Source: F23-D06 sp947167635
GTDB lineage: Bacteria; Bacteroidota; Bacteroidia; Bacteroidales; WCHB1-69
DNA length: 9,554 nt
Assembly: GCA_947167635.1 (NCBI GenBank)
Contig: CAMVIT010000084.1
Coordinates: 1-9,554, forward strand
Reading direction: 5' to 3'
Positions within the stretch are counted from its first letter, which is position 1; each line of letters opens with the position of its first letter. The notes beneath the pieces were generated by a model, which was given only the letters and a program-made list of their open reading frames with translations, searched no databases and was not told the DNA's origin. Both the position numbers and the translations under genes were made by a program. This document shows, piece by piece, positions 4,544 to 9,554 of this stretch.

Positions 4544-6267
4544 TGCAAAAGTTCAAGCAGCAGCTGGGCCGCATCTTCGACGACAATCTGCGCACCAAGC
4601 AGTGGCAGAATATCGCCGACTGGATTATCATCGGTCTTATTATTGTCAGCACCGTCGAGGTGTTCCTCTCCACATTCGACGGCATCAGCCAACATTATGG
4701 CGAGTGGCTCAATATCGTTGACCTCTTTACCACGATATTCTTCACCATTGAGGTGACGCTACGTATCTGGTGCGCCGACCTAATCGCCCCTAAGTACAAA
4801 GGCTTCTGGGGTAGAGTGCGCTATTGCTTCTCATTCTATGGATTGATAGACGTCCTCTCCACCTACACCTTCTACATTGCCTTCCTACTTCCCATTCCCT
4901 ATGAATTGCTTAAAGCATTGCGAATAGCTCGCCTGATGCGCGTATTCCGCTACCTCAAGGCGTTCCGCATCCTCTCGAAAGCCATAAGCAACAAGAGTCG
5001 CGAGTTGCTCGTCTCGCTCGAGTTCCTGGCCATTGTTACTCTCATCCTTTCCTTTATCCTCTACTTCGTGGAGCACGAGGCACAGCCCGAGGTGTATGAG
5101 AATGGGTGGAAATCGGTCATTTGGGCGTTTGCCCAGTATATCGGTGATCCGGGCGGATTTGCCGATATGCAGCCTGTGACCCTCGTGGGGCAGATTATTG
5201 CCTGTCTGGTGGGCATCCTCGGCATCGCCATCTTCGCCGTGCCCGCAGGCTTGGTGGGTAGTTCGTTCAGCGACGTGATGGAAGAGGAGAAGGATGAACA
5301 GGAACTGATTGACAACGCCTCTGCCATCAACGAGATGATGTTGCTGCGCAGCCTGCAACGCGAGGGTATCTACTGGCCTGCTAAAAACATCAGTTTCGGT
5401 GACCTTACCCTACTGCTTCACCTAAGCGACGAGGAGATTGTGAAGTCGGTGGGAGCTTCAAGCAATTTGCGCATCAAGAACCTCGCTGCCACCATTATGG
5501 AACGTGACAGGAAAGCCGATAGGGTTGTTGTCAACCAATTCCACATCAACACCGACTACGGCAGCCACGTGGAGCGCGGATCCAGCGTCACCATCGTCAA
5601 CCCTATCGGGGTGGGTGACAACGGGCTGAGCTATTTCGACTGGCATCTGGCACAGTTGGGAGGTTTCAACTATGTGGCCAACGAGCGCTATTCTATGCAG
5701 CATGCCAACCGCGAACGGCGTTGTTCTTTCTACAGCGTCACCGATCAGAATCAAGGCCATCCCGCGCTGAATCAATTCCTGTCCGATACACTGGAAGGAC
5801 GCGGCAAGGATGATTGGATTATTGTCGTGGTGGGTGAGCAACGAATCAAGGAGCGTACACATCTGCATTTCGAATTTGGAGGCGAGACGGGTGAACAGAG
5901 TTTCGACTTCGAGGGCGGCATAGCTCCCGACCGTGCCACACTGAGACGACTCTTCGACGATATGCAACGCACCCTCGACGAGAAAGTCGGCCTTACGGTC
6001 GACGCTCACCAGGTGCAGCCCAAGCTGATGGACACCAATATTGCCCGCTGGCTGCAAGCACACACCGAAGCCAATGTGCTGCTGCTCTCGCTGTCGTACA
6101 AACTGATGGTATTCGATAATGAAGTGTATGCCGCCATCGTCAACATTGCCGACGTGCTAAACCGTAACCTCGAGCACAAGCACCCTGTCGGCCTGCACAA
6201 GGAAGAATATCTTGTCCGTCCCATCAACTCCCCATACTGGAAAGGCCTTTACGGCGTAGAGTTATGA
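4540..6267 (+). CDS. Voltage-gated-type six-TM ion channel with large C-terminal domain
   Basis: A 575-residue inner-membrane protein. S1 is about 25-46, S2 57-78, S3 97-118. S4 (122-146) has a basic residue every third position: K125, R128, R131, R134, R137, K140, R143. S5 is 155-178, the pore helix 190-200, and S6 215-245 contains GIAIFAVPAGLVGSSF, which is typical of K+ channels. The filter is not TVGYG: the stretch reads QYIGDPGGFADMQPVT, placing GGFAD where VGYGD is expected plus two or three extra residues. Selectivity is therefore uncertain. Residues 250-575 are cytoplasmic, with no domain I recognise. They include a helical part (about 255-325) and a mixed alpha/beta part (about 330-575). 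The start overlaps the coiled-coil gene, and a second ATG follows directly. Role by inference: gated ion flux or membrane depolarisation controlled by the C-terminal domain. Confidence 0.88.
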   Translation: MMQKFKQQLGRIFDDNLRTKQWQNIADWIIIGLIIVSTVEVFLSTFDGISQHYGEWLNIVDLFTTIFFTIEVTLRIWCADLIAPKYKGFWGRVRYCFSFYGLIDVLSTYTFYIAFLLPIPYELLKALRIARLMRVFRYLKAFRILSKAISNKSRELLVSLEFLAIVTLILSFILYFVEHEAQPEVYENGWKSVIWAFAQYIGDPGGFADMQPVTLVGQIIACLVGILGIAIFAVPAGLVGSSFSDVMEEEKDEQELIDNASAINEMMLLRSLQREGIYWPAKNISFGDLTLLLHLSDEEIVKSVGASSNLRIKNLAATIMERDRKADRVVVNQFHINTDYGSHVERGSSVTIVNPIGVGDNGLSYFDWHLAQLGGFNYVANERYSMQHANRERRCSFYSVTDQNQGHPALNQFLSDTLEGRGKDDWIIVVVGEQRIKERTHLHFEFGGETGEQSFDFEGGIAPDRATLRRLFDDMQRTLDEKVGLTVDAHQVQPKLMDTNIARWLQAHTEANVLLLSLSYKLMVFDNEVYAAIVNIADVLNRNLEHKHPVGLHKEEYLVRPINSPYWKGLYGVEL

Positions 6268-6306
6268 ACATTTTTAAACTCATGAACCTTTGAACTTTAA
6301 ACTCCT

Positions 6307-6609
6307 ATGAACATTATTAAGATTAACAATGGGAAAGTTGAAATCAGAAAAGACAGCGGATCTCTGATTAGAACTATCGGGAATGGCGATGCTGTCAGCG
6401 CCAACTTTAATTCGGACCAGTCGCTGGTGGTTATTACCACAGTGAAAGGTAAGGTGGAAATCCGCAAGGAGAGTGGTAGCTTGATTCGCACCATCGGCAA
6501 TGGAGATGCTGTCAGTGCCAACTGGTCGGGTGACGACATTGCAATTCAGACAAGCAAAGGTAAGACAGAACTCAGAAAAGAGTCCGGGTCATTGATTAGA
6601 ACGATATAG
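6307..6609 (+). CDS. Mini repeat protein with nearly identical propeller-like repeats
   Basis: A 100-residue protein made of two full repeats and a partial third. GKVEIRKDSGSLIRTIGNGD starts at residue 9, GKVEIRKESGSLIRTIGNGD at 48 and GKTELRKESGSLIRTI at 85, so the spacing is 39 then 37. Each repeat continues AVSANxxxDxxxxIxT. Alternating hydrophobic and polar residues predict four short strands per unit, as in beta-propeller blades. The protein ends inside a repeat, so the N-terminal strands may complete the last blade or several copies may assemble into a ring. There is no signal peptide. It starts 39 bases after the channel gene and ends 3 bases before the DUF2779 gene. Function is unknown, and a binding scaffold is my guess. 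Confidence 0.83.
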   Translation: MNIIKINNGKVEIRKDSGSLIRTIGNGDAVSANFNSDQSLVVITTVKGKVEIRKESGSLIRTIGNGDAVSANWSGDDIAIQTSKGKTELRKESGSLIRTI

Positions 6610-6612
6610 TTA

Positions 6613-8139
6613 ATGAATATTTCTAAATCACGCTACACGGCATTCTGCCAGTGTCCAAAGAACATGTGGCTTGGGGTATACCATCCGGAAACAGCTGCGG
6701 AGGTAGATCCTGCCGCACAGGCGCGTTTCGACAACGGCACCGAGGTAGGCAAACTGGCCAAACGTCTGTTTCCTAACACTATTGATGTTACCTCCCACAA
6801 AGCTGATGGTTCACTCGACATCGTCGCCATGCTTGAGAAAACGCGCCAATTGATGGCCGACGGAACGCCGGTGATAGCCGAAGCGGCTTTTTCGCATGAC
6901 GGCTGCTACTGTGCCGTCGACTTGCTGCGCCGTGAAAGCAACGGCTGGGCCATCTACGAGGTGAAGAGCACCGGCACCAAGGATGAAAACGGGAACCAGG
7001 AGAAACTAGACAAGTACCTGCCCGACATCGCCTACCAGACATGGGTCTTGAGACAGTGCGGTGTTAACGTGACGGGCATCAACCTCGTGTGCCTCAACAG
7101 CGACTATGTGCGTCACGGAGCCCTGGACATTCAGCAACTGTTCATCATCAACGACATGCGCGATGCTGTGCAGGAGGAACTGGCAAAAGTACCAGTCCGT
7201 GTGCCTACAGCTTTGAAACTGCTTTCGCAGAAGGAGGAACCTGACATGGACCTCTCCGATAACTGCAACAAACCTTACCGTTGCGCATTCCTCCAGCACT
7301 GTATGCAGCAGCACGGCATCCCGACGGAGGAGCCTACGGTGTTTGACCTTTACGGCATGTGGTTTTCCAAAAAGGTGGAGAACTACCGCGCCGGACGCAT
7401 CACGCTGGCCGACATGCAGAAGCAAAAGCTCACGTCCATCCAGCAGCTGCAGATAGATTGTACTCTGGCGGACAAGGGGTACATCAATCACGAAGGCATC
7501 CGTCGATTCCTCGACGGGCTGACCTATCCGCTCTATTTCCTTGATTTCGAGACGATGCAGGATGCCGTGCCTCAGTACGACGGCACACACCCTTACCAGC
7601 AGGTAACGTTCCAATACTCCTTGCATATCAAGAAAGATGCCAATGCTCCATTTGAGCACCGCGAATTCCTTGCTCCCAGCGACGGTAGCGACCCGCGCCG
7701 TCCGTTGGCCGAACAGCTTTGTAACGACATTCCGATGGGTGTGTGCACCACGGCCTACAATAAGAGCTTCGAGTGTGGCCGACTGAAGGAACTTGCCGTT
7801 GCCTTCCCCGATTTGGCAAAGCATCTGCTCGACATCGCCAATCATATTGTCGACCTTCTCGATCCCTTCCGGGGCGGTCATTATTATCTACCAGCCATGG
7901 GCGGTTCGTTCAGCATCAAGAAAGTGCTGCCAGCCTTGTTCCCCGATGACGACAAGTTGAACTACGAGAACCTCACCGGCAGTGTGAAGAACGGAGGTGA
8001 GGCGATGACCATCTTTCCGCAGATAAAAGACATGCTTCCCACCAAAGCCGCCGCCGCCCGCGAGTCGCTCCTTCGCTACTGCGAACTCGACACCTGGGCG
8101 ATGATCAAGGTGTGGGAAAAGTTGAAAGAGGCCATATAA
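6613..8139 (+). CDS. DUF2779-type protein: Cas4-like Fe-S nuclease plus DEDD-like domain
   Basis: A 508-residue protein matching the DUF2779 layout and length. The N-terminal part has a PD-(D/E)XK nuclease site: D103 in CAVDLL, E116 and K118 in YEVKST, and a Q142 motif (YQTWVL). C14 together with C218, C224 and C230 could bind a 4Fe-4S cluster as in Cas4 and AddB-type nucleases. The C-terminal part (about 305-500) is RNase H/DnaQ-like: LDFET with D311 and E313, AYNKSFECGRL with E387, and YCELDTWAM with D493. Both active sites look complete. The expected activity is exonucleolytic processing of DNA ends, inferred from the families. It starts 3 bases after the repeat protein. Such genes also occur alone, so its link to the upstream genes rests only on spacing. 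Confidence 0.87.
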   Translation: MNISKSRYTAFCQCPKNMWLGVYHPETAAEVDPAAQARFDNGTEVGKLAKRLFPNTIDVTSHKADGSLDIVAMLEKTRQLMADGTPVIAEAAFSHDGCYCAVDLLRRESNGWAIYEVKSTGTKDENGNQEKLDKYLPDIAYQTWVLRQCGVNVTGINLVCLNSDYVRHGALDIQQLFIINDMRDAVQEELAKVPVRVPTALKLLSQKEEPDMDLSDNCNKPYRCAFLQHCMQQHGIPTEEPTVFDLYGMWFSKKVENYRAGRITLADMQKQKLTSIQQLQIDCTLADKGYINHEGIRRFLDGLTYPLYFLDFETMQDAVPQYDGTHPYQQVTFQYSLHIKKDANAPFEHREFLAPSDGSDPRRPLAEQLCNDIPMGVCTTAYNKSFECGRLKELAVAFPDLAKHLLDIANHIVDLLDPFRGGHYYLPAMGGSFSIKKVLPALFPDDDKLNYENLTGSVKNGGEAMTIFPQIKDMLPTKAAAARESLLRYCELDTWAMIKVWEKLKEAI

Positions 8140-8221
8140 TTCAGACAACAGCCACAGTGGAAAAAGATTTGCCACAAGATTATGAGATAATTTTTTAGAC
8201 TATTTGAAGTAGAATATAATT

Positions 8222-8515
8222 ATGGCAGCATTTCTTTGGTTATTTCAGTTTATCAGCCCGATAGCGTTTGTTCTCGGGGGATTGTACCTGCTGGAGGATC
8301 CGTCGTCGCTGGCGATTACGCTGGGGTGTGGGGCGGCAGTAGCGGGTCTCATCATCGGCATCGCCGGCTGGGCGGAGACTGTGCCGCCACGCTGGTTCTG
8401 GGTGAAGAGCAGCACCGAGCTAGCCGGCAGCCGCATCATGACGGCTATCGGCTACGCCATCCAGTTCTTCTTCCTCCCTCCCTTCATCATCGGCCTGATA
8501 GAATACTTCGGGTAA
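8222..8515 (+). CDS. Small membrane protein, three predicted TM segments
   Basis: A 97-residue hydrophobic protein. Predicted segments are about 5-24 (LWLFQFISPIAFVLGGLYLL), 30-50 (LAITLGCGAAVAGLIIGIAG) and 72-93 (IMTAIGYAIQFFFLPPFIIG). A polar stretch, AETVPPRWFWVKSSTELAGS, sits between the second and third. I recognise no family. It lies 82 bases after the DUF2779 gene with no clear promoter in between and is followed by a terminator-like hairpin, so it may be the last gene of the transcript. Confidence 0.72.
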   Translation: MAAFLWLFQFISPIAFVLGGLYLLEDPSSLAITLGCGAAVAGLIIGIAGWAETVPPRWFWVKSSTELAGSRIMTAIGYAIQFFFLPPFIIGLIEYFG

Positions 8516-8581
8516 AACATTCAAAATATCTCCCCGTCCCAGAGTATTTTCAGGAAGTCCAGAATATAAATGAGTTCTTTG

Positions 8582-8626
8582 TCACCCGACTTGCGGGTGA
8601 TTGTCTAAAATCTCATAATTTTGAGA
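8582..8626 (+). other. Two small hairpins downstream of the membrane protein
   Basis: TCACCCG/CGGGTGA (8582-8588 with 8594-8600, loop ACTTG) is followed by TCTCA/TGAGA (8611-8615 with 8622-8626). Neither is followed by a T-run. They may protect the 3' end of the cluster's mRNA. Confidence 0.5.
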
Positions 8627-8628
8627 GT

Positions 8629-8673
8629 GTATTCTCGATTTTATTAAGAAAATCGGGAGTATGGTAATTTTTT
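8629..8673 (+). terminator. Terminator-like hairpin with G-U pairs, then T6
   Basis: The arms 8629-8642 and 8649-8662 pair over 14 positions around an ATTAAG loop, three of the pairs being G-U. A run of six Ts follows after five bases. It is likely the transcription end of the accessory cluster, though the gap before the T-run makes it imperfect. Confidence 0.55.
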
Positions 8674-8770
8674 CGTTAAAACCATAGTGCAATCCAATAC
8701 TCTCTTGGCTGGCGCACCGCCGAACCTGTGGTAAGGCTATCTAATTGGCATCAAGTTAATGTCTTGTGCA
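8674..8770. other. Spacer without recognisable content
   Basis: No ORF, promoter or strong hairpin is seen between the terminator-like element and the large inverted repeat. Confidence 0.5.
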
Positions 8771-8771
8771 G

Positions 8772-8843
8772 TTGTTGTTCGTCTGTTGTTCGTTTGTTGT
8801 TCGTTAAAAAGCGGACAACAAGCGGACAACAAGCGAACAACAA
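8772..8843. repeat. Large inverted repeat made of 11-bp tandem units
   Basis: Three units of the type TTGTTGTTCGT (8772-8804) face three of the type GCG(G/A)ACAACAA (8811-8843) across a TAAAAA loop. In the + strand RNA, 32 of 33 positions pair: 27 Watson-Crick and five G-U, with one C/A mismatch. A fourth, partial right-hand unit follows. No T-run is present, so it is not a standard terminator. It may be a dispersed intergenic element or an RNA processing site. Confidence 0.85.
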
Positions 8844-8864
8844 GCGAACATAAGATAGTGTAGA

Positions 8865-8885
8865 GGGGAAGGGCGGGCTTGGGGG
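8865..8885 (+). promoter_or_regulatory. G-quadruplex motif upstream of the GroES-like gene
   Basis: Four G-runs of 4, 3, 3 and 5 are separated by AA, C and CTT, which satisfies the standard quadruplex pattern with very short loops. It ends about 30 bases before the -33 element. Any regulatory effect is inference. Confidence 0.5.
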
Positions 8886-8916
8886 TTGACAGTCGGCGGT
8901 CGGTGGAAAAAAATAT

Positions 8917-8947
8917 TTTGTTATGTCGCTTTTTTTTCCTATTTTTG
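8917..8947 (+). promoter_or_regulatory. Promoter of the GroES-like gene
   Basis: TTTG (8917-8920), a 19-base spacer, then TATTTTTG (8940-8947), a full Bacteroidetes-type match. The predicted start near 8954 leaves a leader of about 17 bases, which rules out an in-frame ATG at 8923 as the start codon. Confidence 0.75.
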
Positions 8948-8970
8948 CAATTTATATTTTAAGTATAAAA

Positions 8971-9330
8971 ATGGCGAAGAACATCATAGACAATCTGATA
9001 GTCATCGGAGACAGGGTGCTGATAGAGCCGTCGATGGCCACCAAGAAGACCAAAGGGGGCCTGCTGCTGCCTGCCGGCTATCAGGAGAAGGAGGAGGTGC
9101 AGACGGGCTATATCCTCAAGTGCGGCCCCGGCTATCCTCTACCCTCTTCCTCCGACGGCGAGGACTGGAACCCCGCCGACCGCGAACCGCGCTACCTGCC
9201 GCTGCAGGTACGACCCGGCGATATGGCTATCTTCCTGCTGAAGAACGCCGTGGAGATAAAATACGACGGAAAGAAATACTTCATCGTGCCGCAGAACGGC
9301 ATACTGATGGTGGAGAGAGAAGAATTCTGA
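8971..9330 (+). CDS. Divergent GroES-family (chaperonin-10-like) protein
   Basis: A 119-residue protein. Family signs are IGDRVLIEP (12-20), KGGLLLPAG (28-36) in the mobile-loop region, TGYILKCGPG (45-54), VRPGDMAIF (80-88) and a C-terminal IVPQNGILMVERE. It differs from canonical GroES in the acidic insert SSSDGEDWNPADREPRY at about 59-75, between the GxG strand and PGD, and in the extra length against the usual 90-95 residues. It is thus likely an additional co-chaperonin-like protein rather than the groES partner of groEL, and no groEL is present here. It lies upstream of alaS with no clear promoter between them, so it may be co-transcribed. Confidence 0.85.
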   Translation: MAKNIIDNLIVIGDRVLIEPSMATKKTKGGLLLPAGYQEKEEVQTGYILKCGPGYPLPSSSDGEDWNPADREPRYLPLQVRPGDMAIFLLKNAVEIKYDGKKYFIVPQNGILMVEREEF

Positions 9331-9412
9331 TTGCTTGAATGTTTGAATGCGTTAATGCTTGAGTGAGTGCTACGCAGTCAAATTATTCAAACAATCAAAC
9401 AATCAAGCAATC
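9329..9412. repeat. Imperfect inverted repeat with 8-bp tandem units
   Basis: GATTGCTTGAATGTTTGAAT (9329-9348, overlapping the preceding stop) is complementary to 9385-9412, except that the right arm carries one extra ATCAAACA-type 8-mer and a small change. No T-run follows the right arm. It fills most of the spacer before alaS. Confidence 0.6.
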
Positions 9413-9427
9413 AAACAATAAATAAAA

Positions 9428-9554
9428 ATGACATCGAACGAGATAAGAAAAGCTTTTTTAGACTACTTTGAGAGTAAGAATCACCATGTGGTGCCGAGTG
9501 CGCCGATGGTCATCAAGAACGACCCGACGCTGATGTTCACCAACGCCGGCATGA
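9428..9554 (+). CDS. alaS: Alanyl-tRNA synthetase, N-terminal fragment
   Basis: The first 42 codons are present and the gene runs off the window. The sequence starts MTSNEIRKAFLDYFESKNHH and continues VVPSAPMVIKNDPTLMFTNAGM. This is the class II catalytic-core start of AlaRS, including the conserved TLMFTNAGM segment that contributes to the ATP and alanine site. The start follows an A-rich leader (AATAAAAATG), usual for this phylum. It charges tRNA-Ala in the cytoplasm and marks the return to core genes. Confidence 0.95.
   Translation, partial: MTSNEIRKAFLDYFESKNHHVVPSAPMVIKNDPTLMFTNAGM

Noticed and set aside
7006..7881. Long 291-codon - strand frame opposite the DUF2779 gene
   Set aside because: It is a shadow of a well supported gene with intact motifs. 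High-GC coding sequence often leaves an open antisense frame.
8771..8850. CRISPR array from the 11-bp units
   Set aside because: Units are too short, abut without unique spacers, and are arranged as an inverted pair.
8886..9338. Alternative frame over the GroES-like gene
   Set aside because: It is low-complexity Arg/Gly-rich translation of another frame. The GroES motifs and promoter position support the chosen frame.
1..9554. tRNA or rRNA genes, transposase or integrase
   Set aside because: I saw no cloverleaf-type sequence, rRNA segment or recognisable transposase/integrase reading frame on either strand.

Overview
The window looks like chromosomal DNA from a Bacteroidales bacterium, possibly Prevotellaceae. 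The evidence is the promoter type: TAnnTTTG -7 boxes with a TTTG or TTG element 19-20 bases upstream occur at about 90-119, 904-935 and 8917-8947. Start codons follow A-rich leaders rather than strong Shine-Dalgarno sites, and the right end carries a Bacteroidetes-type alaS start. All genes I accept are on the + strand.

Left edge (1-754): a 20-bp tandem repeat, a promoter, and a decayed BRO-N/antirepressor-like gene. This pseudogene sits between two 50/53-identical direct repeats. Each repeat begins inside a -7 box, carries a small hairpin and an A-rich stretch, and is followed by a hairpin plus T-run, so each looks like a short-RNA or attenuated-leader unit.

Regulatory block (755-1188): an AT-rich stretch, a good promoter, and a roughly 215-nt structured RNA. 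It can fold as a long 6S-like rod with a GCGA-capped apical hairpin, or end in an intrinsic terminator that competes with the rod's closing stem.

Main accessory cluster (1189-8515): four small paralogous proteins, each with two copies of a roughly 45-residue module whose order of elements resembles a beta-grasp (ubiquitin-like) fold. One carries a histone H1-like Lys/Ala/Pro tail. An AT-rich PD-(D/E)XK nuclease gene lies in the middle of the four. Then come a short charged helical protein, a six-TM voltage-gated-type channel with an unusual selectivity filter and a large unknown cytoplasmic domain, a 100-residue protein made of near-identical repeats, a DUF2779-type protein combining a Cas4-like Fe-S nuclease with a DEDD exonuclease-like domain, and a small membrane protein. 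Gaps are mostly 2-40 bases, with one ATGA overlap. The mix of candidate nucleases, a channel and repeat-bearing adaptors resembles a biological-conflict (defence-like) locus, but that role is inferred from content and not shown.

Right edge (8516-9554): a hairpin-rich intergenic region with a terminator-like element, a 33-position near-perfect inverted repeat built from 11-bp units, and a G-quadruplex motif. After it come a promoter, a divergent GroES-family gene and the first 42 codons of alaS, which are ordinary host genes.
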